DNA of 64,000 bases, taken from a bacterium. GTDB taxonomy: Bacteria; Cyanobacteriota; Vampirovibrionia; Obscuribacterales; Obscuribacteraceae. Position 1 is the stretch's first letter, and the number at the start of each line of letters is the position of its first letter. Positions 17,153 to 24,933 of this stretch are shown one piece after another. The position numbers and the translations under genes were made by a program. Location of the stretch: positions 151,463 through 215,462 of the forward strand of contig JAGOSY010000006.1 in the NCBI GenBank assembly GCA_018062085.1, read 5' to 3'. The notes below the pieces were generated by a model, which saw only the letters and a program-made list of their open reading frames with translations, had not been told where the DNA came from and ran no database searches.

Positions 17153-18844
17153 TTAGCGAGGTGCAAACCTTTCTTTTTCTTGATTGAGACGATCCCAATC
17201 AGAATCGGTCATGAAGCCCATTTTAACTAAGAGCTCTACTAGCTTTACGCCCTTCTGTTTGGCCATCTCAATAACATCTCTTAATTCATCACCGTTTAGG
17301 CGTCGACGCTGCAATAGATACTGTTCTAGCTCTACTCGACCAAGCAAAAGGTCGGCAGTGAGACTGACAACTTGGTCTGGGGGGTCGATATAACCGCGCT
17401 CCAAAGCATACTTACAGGTATGTAATATCTGTGCCGGATCATGACCATGGCCCCCATCGGTAGCAACATTGATAAATGTTTTACCTGCCTTAAAGGCCGA
17501 CACGATTTTTTTCATGTCGTCGTCAAGAGCATTGTTATTGAGAGCTACCTGGCCAAAGGGTGCCACATGAAATGTGGTCTGGAATAAACGTTCAATGTCA
17601 ATTGCCACCAAAGGCAGTGGATCTGTGCGACGAATGTCAAATGACTTTTTATCCGGCTCGGATTCGGGTTCTGTGACTTCAACCTTGGGCTTGGGCTTTT
17701 CCAGAACACTAGTAGCGGCCACAAGATTGTCAGCCTTTTTTACTGCCTGACTGGCTGCCACTTGTTGGGCTTTGGTCATCAATTCCATAAACTCAGGACT
17801 GCCTACCGCCGGCAAGCTATCTGATGTAATTACATCGGCACCAGAATTGACAGTCGGACTCGCGACTGGACTAGCAACTGGACTAGCAACTGGAGTAGAT
17901 GAAAGATCTTGCACCACCTCTGCTGCCAGACTAGAGGTAACCAGTTCGGCCTCTTCCTTGACAGCCTCTAGCACTGGTTCAGGCTCTGGCTCCATATCGA
18001 AATCAGGTAACAAATCAGGCTCAGGTGCTTTGACTGTTTTGCCTGCTGGTATTGCGCTAATTGCTTCACTGATACTACTAGTAGAGTCAGCTTTAGCTTT
18101 GGCCTTACCCGACTTTTCTCTTTCCTTATCCTTTGTCGGTTCAGACCCAGGCTCAGCAGGCTTAGAAGAAGAAGAAGAAGAAGAAGAAGAAGAAGAAGAA
18201 GAAGAAGCGACAGGCGCGTCAACCTCTGCCACAGCAATCTCTATATCAGTAATATCTATATCAGTAATATCTATATCAGCGACAAGCTGCGGCCGAATAC
18301 AATCAACCGAACCGGTGCTCAAAAGACGGAAAAGTGAGCTCGCGGCCTGCACAACATCAAAATTGAATTCACGCATGGCTTGGCGCATGGTGCGACCATC
18401 GGTGACCCAACCAAGCACAACATAATCTTCTCTATATAGAGGCAACTTCTTCAGAGCTTCTTGCCACTCTTCAGTGCCAAATTTAGGAGAAGGCACAATT
18501 TCGGTATTTAACCCAACGTTGGCTTTCTGCAAAAAGAGAATCTGGTCGGCAAAGCTATTAAGCTGCCTCAACTCAATTGTCAAACTTCGACTAAAGGAAG
18601 CATCATCGGCTAAATTGAAGCGTTCAACTTTAAAAGAGCCCTCACCCCAAAACAAAAATTCGGTAAGAGCATCATTACCTTCAAGCAAACCAAAATTTGC
18701 CGCAAGAATTTGACCTTCAGAAACAATAAGTTCGCCTTTCTGCGGACCACTTGCCAGTTGCACCCGGAAGCTCTTGTCGGATTCAGTGGCCAGGCATTGC
18801 AGCAAGCCTGGCAGGCTGACATCGGCCAAATCGCCTTCAATCAT
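17153..18844 (-). CDS. DUF4388 (PatA-like) regulatory protein with low-complexity linker
   Basis: A 563-aa cytoplasmic protein. Residues 1-80 form a DUF4388/PatA N-terminal-like domain: EGDLADVSLPGLLQCLA, then GELIVSEGQILAANFG and WGEGSFKVE. A Ser/Pro/Glu-rich linker follows, with a poly-Ser run coded by a 14-unit trinucleotide repeat, DITDIDITDIEI and PVASPVASP. The C-terminal 130 residues are helical; FINVATDGGHGHDPAQILHTC and GVKLVELLVKMGFMTDSDWDRL resemble the short helical repeats of GspE N-terminal-like domains. In cyanobacteria and myxobacteria DUF4388 accompanies signalling modules such as receivers and GGDEF. The precise output is unknown. It is divergent from the primary sigma factor gene. 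Confidence 0.8.
   Translation of the reverse strand: MIEGDLADVSLPGLLQCLATESDKSFRVQLASGPQKGELIVSEGQILAANFGLLEGNDALTEFLFWGEGSFKVERFNLADDASFSRSLTIELRQLNSFADQILFLQKANVGLNTEIVPSPKFGTEEWQEALKKLPLYREDYVVLGWVTDGRTMRQAMREFNFDVVQAASSLFRLLSTGSVDCIRPQLVADIDITDIDITDIEIAVAEVDAPVASSSSSSSSSSSSSSKPAEPGSEPTKDKEREKSGKAKAKADSTSSISEAISAIPAGKTVKAPEPDLLPDFDMEPEPEPVLEAVKEEAELVTSSLAAEVVQDLSSTPVASPVASPVASPTVNSGADVITSDSLPAVGSPEFMELMTKAQQVAASQAVKKADNLVAATSVLEKPKPKVEVTEPESEPDKKSFDIRRTDPLPLVAIDIERLFQTTFHVAPFGQVALNNNALDDDMKKIVSAFKAGKTFINVATDGGHGHDPAQILHTCKYALERGYIDPPDQVVSLTADLLLGRVELEQYLLQRRRLNGDELRDVIEMAKQKGVKLVELLVKMGFMTDSDWDRLNQEKERFAPR
17850..17900 (-). repeat. 12-bp tandem repeat encoding PVAS units
   Basis: About three copies of a GACTAGCAACTG-type 12-mer (plus strand) encode PVASPVASPVASP in the linker of the DUF4388 protein. 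The unit is a multiple of three, so copy-number change would keep the frame. Confidence 0.6.
18165..18206 (-). repeat. 14-unit GAA/TTC trinucleotide repeat encoding poly-Ser
   Basis: Fourteen uninterrupted GAA units on the plus strand read as TCT serine codons on the minus strand, inside the linker of the DUF4388 protein. A run of identical codons, rather than mixed serine codons, indicates recent expansion by slippage. Confidence 0.85.
18236..18280 (-). repeat. 15-bp tandem repeat encoding DITDI units
   Basis: Nearly identical TCTATATCAGTAATA units (about three) encode DITDIDITDIEI in the same linker. The units are in frame with the gene. Confidence 0.6.
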
Positions 18845-19085
18845 GAATGAAACCCTTATCTCCGCAGTACCTGTACATAGTTAGTCCCTTATAGTCGCCG
18901 GCGGTTCGCACAGCTAAGTGCCAAATTTACAAAAGTTAATCAATCCCTTGACTGCTTAGAGTTGACTGAGATTTGGGTAAATAGCAGGGAGAGATGAGGC
19001 GAAGTTGAAATTAGCCTCGGCACTCTCAAGTGTACCGCTGTTTTTGAGTTCTATTTTCTTTCCTGCGTTATGGAGTTTACTCGCG

Positions 19086-20030
19086 TTGGCAGCAAAAGTT
19101 ACCGATGACCTTTCAGAGGATTATGCCGACGTCTTCGGTGCCGGAGATGAGCCGGAGGCCGATGATGAGCCGGAAGAGAAAGAGGTAGAAGCCGCAGGCT
19201 TTACTGAAGACTCGGTTCGACTTTATTTACGCGAAATAGGTCGCGTAAAAATGATCAAGCCCGATGAAGAAATCGAGCTGGCCCGCCGCATTGCCAAAGG
19301 CGATGGCGAAGCCAAGAAGAAACTGATTCAAGCTAATCTTCGGCTGGTTATTTCTATAGCAAAAAAATATTTGAATCGTGGCCTACCCTTCCAAGATTTG
19401 ATTCAAGAAGGCAATCTCGGCCTGATTAGAGCAGCGGAAAAATTTGACCATACTAAAGGATTCAAATTTTCGACCTATGCCACTTGGTGGATACGTCAAG
19501 CCATAAGTCGCGGTTTAGCCGACAAGTCACGCACCATCCGCGTGCCCGTGCACATGGTCGAGTCAATAAATAAGCTCAAAAAAACCAGCTCTAAACTTTC
19601 ACAAGAACTAGGCCGCAAGCCAAATGAACATGAACTCTCCTCAGCCTTAGAAATTCCTGTAGGCAAGGTACAAGAAATCATGGCAGCAGACCGTGAGCCA
19701 GTTTCAATGGAGATGCCGCTCAATCGCGATGATGAGACTTATATTGGCGATTTAATTGAAGATAACGAGGCCACCAGGCCCGATGCCACAACGGCAGAAG
19801 AACTTATGCGTCAAGATCTCAGCCGCATGCTCAGTCAGCTCACCCCGCGTGAACGTGACATTATGCATTTGCGCTATGGCCTAGAAGACGGCCGGCAGAG
19901 AACTCTTGAAGAGGTTGGAAGACTTTTCAACATCACACGTGAACGGGTTAGACAAATAGAACACAAGGCTTTTCGCAAGTTACGCCAACCAAACTGGTCT
20001 TCTCGTCTAGCTGGATATTTAGATGACTAG
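19086..20030 (+). CDS. rpoD: Primary RNA polymerase sigma factor (RpoD/SigA type)
   Basis: A sigma-70 group 1 or 2 factor directing RNA polymerase to housekeeping promoters. Region 1.2 is [15 protein letters not shown]. Region 2 includes [17 protein letters not shown] and the -10-melting [13 protein letters not shown]. Region 3 is IRVPVHM onward. Region 4 is [15 protein letters not shown] and the helix-turn-helix [12 protein letters not shown]. There is no long region 1.1. The frame opens at TTG 19005, but residues from there would form a hydrophobic N-terminus unsuited to a sigma factor. TTG 19086 has GGAG ten bases upstream and starts [12 protein letters not shown], so I choose it (314 aa). 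Whether it is the sole primary sigma cannot be judged from one window. Confidence 0.92.
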   Translation: MAAKVTDDLSEDYADVFGAGDEPEADDEPEEKEVEAAGFTEDSVRLYLREIGRVKMIKPDEEIELARRIAKGDGEAKKKLIQANLRLVISIAKKYLNRGLPFQDLIQEGNLGLIRAAEKFDHTKGFKFSTYATWWIRQAISRGLADKSRTIRVPVHMVESINKLKKTSSKLSQELGRKPNEHELSSALEIPVGKVQEIMAADREPVSMEMPLNRDDETYIGDLIEDNEATRPDATTAEELMRQDLSRMLSQLTPRERDIMHLRYGLEDGRQRTLEEVGRLFNITRERVRQIEHKAFRKLRQPNWSSRLAGYLDD

Positions 20031-20142
20031 AACTAGCAAAATTTGCTAATTCGCTCTCATAATTGACCAGTTCGCAATCAACTGTTAACTAATTAGACAA
20101 AAGCCCTTCTGTCAACCTCTCAGGCTTGGTAGGGTTATTGCT

Positions 20143-21528
20143 ATGACAGAAAAACAGCTAATAGCGCCAAATGTTTTAACGGAGTTGGTCGATCTCGGCC
20201 AACGCCAGAAACTGCGTTTGTTGTTAAACGATCAACACCCTGCTGATTTGGCTGAGTGTTTTGAAGAACTTGGCCCAAGCTACCGCATCTCTTGCTTTCG
20301 CCTGCTAGATCTTGACAATGCCTCGGCACTCTTAGCCGAACTCGAGCCAGACGGTCAAACTGAATTGTTACGCGATCTAGGCGACATCAGCATTGTTGCT
20401 CTGATTAGCAATATGTCTCCTGATGATGCAGTCGACCTCCTTTCTGAATTACCACAAGAAAAAGCTCGCGATTTGATCAGTCAGGTTTCAGATGTCGAAG
20501 CCCAAGAAGATCTAACTCAGTTAATGACCTTTAAAGAAGATACTGCCGGTGGCATCATGTCTACCGACTATCTTGCACTCCATGCGGGCATGACCGTGGC
20601 TGAAGCCTTAGTTTACTTACGCGAGAAGTACGAAGACTTAGAAGAAGAAATATACGACGTTTATGTTGTCGACGAAGAAGAAGTTCTAGTAGGCGAAGTC
20701 ACTCTCAAAGAGTTGCTTACAGCCGCCCCAGAAATTTTAGTCAAAGATGTCATGGATGAAGACTTGGTCTTCGTGCAAGCAGAAGAAGACCAGGAACAAG
20801 CAGCCGAAATATTGAGCCGCTATGACTTGCTCACCCTACCGGTTATTGACAAGCAAAAAAAATTGCTCGGTATCATCACAGCCGATGATGTCATCGACGT
20901 TTTAAAGGAAGAAGCGATTGAAGACATTTTTCAATCTTCTGGTATTACCACCGGCCCAGAAAATCAAGATGTTCTCAACTACAACGTACGCAGCGCCTTT
21001 TCGGCACGACTGCCGTGGCTAATTATTACTCTTTTGATCGAAAGCGGTTCAGCTTCGGTAATTACTCACTTCGATTCAGTGATTCAGCACATGGTGCAGG
21101 CAGCTTCATTTATGCCACTACTTTCCGGTGTTACCGGCGGAGTAGCCACCCAGAGTACTTGTATTCAAATTCAAAGTAGCGGTAAAACCGCTCTAAGCCT
21201 AAAAGCAGCCCTACGCAATATTTTTCACGAACTAAAAGTAGGCATGCTGCTAGGTCTCTTCTGCGGCTTTGCCACTTATATGATCAGCCGCTTCCTACAC
21301 CAATCCTCTTATCAACTTGGCGTGGTAGTTGGAGTTTCGCTTTTTATCACCATGACATTTGGCGTAGTAATTGGCACCCTCATGCCCATACTTTTTAGGC
21401 GCTTTGGTGTAGAACCAGCTCATGCCAGCGGTCCTTTCATTACCAGCATATTAGATGTCTGTACAATGTCGATCTATCTTACAATAGTGCACTTCTTCTT
21501 GGTCGCCACAAAAGGCATTGCCTTCTAA
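20143..21528 (+). CDS. mgtE: Magnesium transporter MgtE
   Basis: A 461-aa magnesium channel. The N-terminal superhelical MgtE_N domain (HPADLAECFEEL, MSPDDAVDLLSELP) is followed by two CBS domains (VMDEDLVFVQAEED, then LLGIITADDVIDVL), a plug helix, and five membrane helices beginning near residue 287 (ARLPWLIITLLIES). GGVATQSTCIQIQSSGK is the conserved pore segment. The cytoplasmic domains sense magnesium and gate the pore. The 110-bp leader shows no convincing M-box riboswitch. It lies downstream of rpoD, with its own promoter likely. Confidence 0.95.
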   Translation: MTEKQLIAPNVLTELVDLGQRQKLRLLLNDQHPADLAECFEELGPSYRISCFRLLDLDNASALLAELEPDGQTELLRDLGDISIVALISNMSPDDAVDLLSELPQEKARDLISQVSDVEAQEDLTQLMTFKEDTAGGIMSTDYLALHAGMTVAEALVYLREKYEDLEEEIYDVYVVDEEEVLVGEVTLKELLTAAPEILVKDVMDEDLVFVQAEEDQEQAAEILSRYDLLTLPVIDKQKKLLGIITADDVIDVLKEEAIEDIFQSSGITTGPENQDVLNYNVRSAFSARLPWLIITLLIESGSASVITHFDSVIQHMVQAASFMPLLSGVTGGVATQSTCIQIQSSGKTALSLKAALRNIFHELKVGMLLGLFCGFATYMISRFLHQSSYQLGVVVGVSLFITMTFGVVIGTLMPILFRRFGVEPAHASGPFITSILDVCTMSIYLTIVHFFLVATKGIAF

Positions 21529-21563
21529 CCTGTTATTTATTTCAATCACTATGGGGCTAATCG

Positions 21564-23117
21564 ATGGAAACACTGAAGTCAGACCCGAACAAGAAGCTTC
21601 TAGACATGCGAGAAGAAGCCAGTTTTGTTGCCACTACTGTCAGAGAAAAACGACACGAGCGCGGCGTTCTGATGGCTCGCGAACGAATTGAAAAACTAGT
21701 TGATGAAGGCAGTTTTTTAGAAATTGACCGCTATGCAGTACATCAGTGTCAAGAATTTGGTATGGAAAGTAAGATAGCACTGGGAGACGGTGTAATCACA
21801 GGGCAAGCAAAAATAGAAGGTCGCCCAGTTTACTTATTTGCCCACGATGCCACTTTTGTCGGTGGTGCCCTAGGAATCGTCTTTGCTCGCAAAGTTTGCA
21901 AAATTATGGATTTAGCTAAGCAGGCTGGTTGCCCGGTAATTGGCTTAAACGAAAGTGGCGGTGCCCGCATTCAAGAAGGAGTTCACTCACTGGCCGGTTA
22001 CGCAGATATTTTCTATCGCAACGTCAGTTGCTCCGGAGTTATTCCTCAAATTTCTGTGATCTATGGTGCCTGTGCCGGTGGTGCTGTATACAGCCCAGCA
22101 GTAACCGACTTTACAATTATGGTCAAAGACAAAAGCTACATGTTTGTCACCGGTCCAGAGATAGTGCGCACGGTAACCGGTGAAGACGTCAGCCTAGAAG
22201 AGCTCGGGGGCGCCATGACCCACAATTCGCGCTCGGGGGTAGCGCAACTTCTAGCAGAAGACGAAGAAGATTCTTTCTGGTTGACCCAAAAATTGCTGTC
22301 TTATCTACCCAGCAACAATCTTGATGCCGCCCCGGATAGCCTTTTAGATTCTGACCTAGAACCGGCTGATATGGCGGCTTTAAATCAACTGGTGCCGGTA
22401 GAATCAAATAAACCATACGACATGTACGACGTCATTAAACGCATTTTCGACCAGGGTGACTTCTTTGAAATCTCGCCCCATTTCGCCACCAACATCATTA
22501 CCGGTTTCGCTAGACTTGGTGGTCGGTCAGTAGGCATTGTCGCTAATCAGCCAAAACGTCTTGCCGGTTGTCTTGATATAAATGCGTCAGTCAAAGCCGC
22601 TCGTTTTGTGCGTTTCCTTGATGCATTTAACATCCCTGTGATTACCTTCGTAGACGTACCGGGTTACCTACCAGGAACATCCCAAGAATTTGGCGGCATT
22701 ATCAGACATGGTGCCAAGCTTCTATATGCCTATTGCGAAGCAACGGTGCCGAAGCTAACGGTAATTACTCGCAAGGCCTATGGTGGTGCTTTTGATGTAA
22801 TGGGCTCAAAGAATGTCGGAGGCGATTTCAACTTCGCCTGGCCTACCGCCGAAATAGCAGTTGTGGGGGCTGAAGCTGCCGTTAATTTGCTTTACCGCAA
22901 AGAGCTGAAAGGAGATAGCTCTGGAACACGCAACGCTGAATTGGTATGTGAATTCAGAGAACGGTTTGCCAACCCTTATATTGCCGCTCAAGGTGGATAT
23001 ATAGATGATGTGATTATGCCGGATGAAACTCGCTCCAAACTGATTGCTGCCTTAGAGACACAAGCCAACAAAAGAGTAGAGCGACCACGGCGCAAACATG
23101 GAAATATTCCACTTTAA
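21564..23117 (+). CDS. pccB: Acyl-CoA carboxylase beta subunit (propionyl-CoA carboxylase type)
   Basis: The carboxyltransferase subunit (517 aa) that moves carboxyl from biotin to an acyl-CoA, probably propionyl-CoA. The N-terminal crotonase-like half has [19 protein letters not shown] and [13 protein letters not shown], which form the acyl-CoA oxyanion site. The C-terminal half has [23 protein letters not shown] and [14 protein letters not shown]. Length and motifs match PccB/MmdA rather than AccD, which lacks the fused layout and carries a zinc finger. The biotin carboxylase and carrier subunits are not in the window. It follows mgtE by 35 bp and converges with an unknown gene. The exact acyl group is inferred from the B12-mutase subunit elsewhere in the window. 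Confidence 0.92.
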   Translation: METLKSDPNKKLLDMREEASFVATTVREKRHERGVLMARERIEKLVDEGSFLEIDRYAVHQCQEFGMESKIALGDGVITGQAKIEGRPVYLFAHDATFVGGALGIVFARKVCKIMDLAKQAGCPVIGLNESGGARIQEGVHSLAGYADIFYRNVSCSGVIPQISVIYGACAGGAVYSPAVTDFTIMVKDKSYMFVTGPEIVRTVTGEDVSLEELGGAMTHNSRSGVAQLLAEDEEDSFWLTQKLLSYLPSNNLDAAPDSLLDSDLEPADMAALNQLVPVESNKPYDMYDVIKRIFDQGDFFEISPHFATNIITGFARLGGRSVGIVANQPKRLAGCLDINASVKAARFVRFLDAFNIPVITFVDVPGYLPGTSQEFGGIIRHGAKLLYAYCEATVPKLTVITRKAYGGAFDVMGSKNVGGDFNFAWPTAEIAVVGAEAAVNLLYRKELKGDSSGTRNAELVCEFRERFANPYIAAQGGYIDDVIMPDETRSKLIAALETQANKRVERPRRKHGNIPL

Positions 23118-23121
23118 GATT

Positions 23122-23895
23122 CTACTGAAAACTAATTTGCACCGCGCTAGGTTTGTCGTCATTTGACGTCGGTTTCTTCGCACGCAACTGCGGATGAAGC
23201 AGCTGCAATCGACCAGTGACAAGACCGCTATCTGCTTCTTGTATATGTTCAGGTTGTATATTTCCATGTAGATTTACAAGCAAATTAATGTGAACTTGAT
23301 AGGGTGGCGGCAAAATCGAATCAAATCGAGCTACGGGATCGTCAGCTCCAATGGCCTTTTCCACAAAGCTCAAAATGGCTGGAGGGAAAGGAGAATCACA
23401 GACGACAAATACACCCTTAATCTGATTACCAGACTGGGCTTGCATTTTAGCAACTTTAGCCAAAAAATCTTTCAATAGTTCGTGCTGATTAGAACCAGCT
23501 GAAGGTTCAATCACTAAAGCCACAATCGGCACCTTACCGTTCACTGTTTTAAACAGTAGCTCGTAGACAGGCAGAACAACTTTCTGAAAGAGTCCCTTTG
23601 TGACAGGTTGAACTTCAACTATGGCAATTTTTGAAATGCTCTCCCAGAGCCGCAACTGGCGGTTATATAAGCCGCTTTGATGAGCCTCAGAGAAGTAACT
23701 GGTCATGACGAACCTGATTGTAGAAAAAACCAAGTCGGGTATTTTGTTGTCAGAAGGTTCAAAAACGAGGTTGTCGCAAGCAGCTTCGAGATCTTGTGCG
23801 GCCGCTGAGCGCGGTGCCTGAGTAACCGAGCCAAGATTAAATGCCTCCGAATCGGCATTCTTTACAATCACAGAAAAACTATTTACAACAGCCAT
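23122..23895 (-). CDS. Hypothetical protein
   Basis: A 257-aa soluble protein I do not recognise. The core alternates beta strands and helices (KVPIVALVIEPSAG, then KGVFVVCDSPFPPAILSFV), suggesting a Rossmann-like or effector-type fold. The C-terminus is a charged, probably flexible tail. There is no signal peptide or membrane segment. It is tail-to-tail with pccB and divergent, across about 400 bp, from the ECF-like sigma gene. The ATG at 23895 is the first plausible start. Confidence 0.55.
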   Translation of the reverse strand: MAVVNSFSVIVKNADSEAFNLGSVTQAPRSAAAQDLEAACDNLVFEPSDNKIPDLVFSTIRFVMTSYFSEAHQSGLYNRQLRLWESISKIAIVEVQPVTKGLFQKVVLPVYELLFKTVNGKVPIVALVIEPSAGSNQHELLKDFLAKVAKMQAQSGNQIKGVFVVCDSPFPPAILSFVEKAIGADDPVARFDSILPPPYQVHINLLVNLHGNIQPEHIQEADSGLVTGRLQLLHPQLRAKKPTSNDDKPSAVQISFQ

Positions 23896-24303
23896 TGCCT
23901 ATTTATCAGTCCTGTTAGGGGTTAGCACTATGCAAACGTGGTACATCTAAGTAAGCGAGTTTCATCTTGAGACATGCTAGCACTCAGGCGGTGAGGAGGT
24001 GCACAAAAATTCAAGACTGAAATTGCAAATAAATTGCAGAAATCGGTGTAAATCAATCTCTTTAGATACTTTCGTAAAACCGTATATCAGGTAAACTGGT
24101 AAATAGGCGTCTTGGCGGTTGCAGCTTAATTTCAGAATAGTGGCAATCCAGAATAGTGGCAATTAAATTCGCGGGTGAGGGAAGTTTACCAATCTTAGCG
24201 GCTACATTCTCAAATCACACTATTTCACAGAGGCAGCCTTCAGGCACCGCGACGTAACTTGAGTACGCACGTCTAATTAGCTCCTGTGGGATGACCATCA
24301 AGT
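23896..24303. other. Divergent intergenic region upstream of the sigma-Roadblock pair
   Basis: About 408 bp without a supported gene. It contains a tandem repeat at 24133-24163 and a strong GAGGAGGTG at 23991-23999. The latter would serve only a 31-codon GTG frame with no recognisable product. Promoters for both flanking genes must lie here, but I see no clear -35/-10 pair. Confidence 0.5.
24133..24163. repeat. Tandem 15-bp repeat
   Basis: Two copies of CAGAATAGTGGCAAT at a 16-bp period, about 140 bp before the ECF-like sigma gene. It could be a binding site for a dimeric regulator or a simple duplication. Confidence 0.6.
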
Positions 24304-24882
24304 ATGCCTCTGCTTCCATCGAAGAATAACGCCAAAGAATTTGACCAGTCAGCCGTTGCCGTGCTCACCGACTTAAAAAAAGGTGGCAATGACAAGCGGA
24401 ATGAATTTATATGGGTGCACCAAGAGCGCATCTACGCGGTGGCCTTACTAGGCACTGGCGATCACGAGCATGCCTCCGAGGTGACTATCTCTTCCTTCAA
24501 TAATGCCTTCAGTGCACTTAATCAGGGACTACCAAAAAATCCTGATATGTCTATCTGGGATTGGCTTTCTCAATATGTCGTTGAAGCTATGGGCGAATAT
24601 CATAGCCAGAACAGCGGTCCACCCGATGAAGAAGACGCAGACCCAGCGCAAGATGGTTCAGCTAGCATGGATTGGGAGACGACAGTACTGCTTGGAGTGC
24701 AACGAGTTAAGCGTTGCATCGGCTCACTACCGCAAGAATTGAAGCGAATATTTCTATTGCGACACAGTCTTGACCTGAATTACGAACAAATTTCGATAGT
24801 AACCAATCAAAGAGTAGAGAAGTGCATGGCTTTGCTTTATAGAGCGAGAGTGCAAGTAGTCAAATGTCTAGGCCGCGGGTGA
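24304..24882 (+). CDS. Divergent ECF-like sigma factor
   Basis: A 192-aa protein with sigma-70 region 2-like and region 4-like halves. The first half (NEFIWVHQERIYAVALLGTG, HASEVTISSFNNAFSALNQGL, then SIWDWLSQYVVEAM) follows the ECF region 2 pattern with the usual DxVQE core altered to SEVTIS. An acidic linker precedes region 4 (VKRCIGSLPQELKRIFLLRH, LNYEQISIVTNQRVEKCMALLYRAR), a recognisable helix-turn-helix. It is more divergent than the ECF factor at 45169. The 1482-aa protein gene starts 51 bp downstream with an anti-sigma-like N-terminus, the standard sigma/anti-sigma order. It could be a true sigma factor or a degenerate DNA-binding relative. Confidence 0.72.
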   Translation: MPLLPSKNNAKEFDQSAVAVLTDLKKGGNDKRNEFIWVHQERIYAVALLGTGDHEHASEVTISSFNNAFSALNQGLPKNPDMSIWDWLSQYVVEAMGEYHSQNSGPPDEEDADPAQDGSASMDWETTVLLGVQRVKRCIGSLPQELKRIFLLRHSLDLNYEQISIVTNQRVEKCMALLYRARVQVVKCLGRG

Positions 24883-24933
24883 AAATGAGTATGGTAGGTA
24901 AGACGAAAATGACAAATAAAAGGTTGATATCTA

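Noticed and set aside
18165..18206. CRISPR-like array
   Set aside because: It is a simple trinucleotide repeat without spacers; no other direct repeat with unique spacers occurs in the window.
17772..18425. Long plus-strand frame and a poly-Leu minus frame opposite or inside the DUF4388 gene
   Set aside because: Shadow frames of the trinucleotide repeat (poly-Glu, poly-Leu); the minus-strand frame with DUF4388 is the real gene.
20031..20142. Magnesium (M-box) riboswitch before mgtE
   Set aside because: Only 112 bp with one short TAGCAAA/TTTGCTA dyad near rpoD; the conserved M-box core is not visible.
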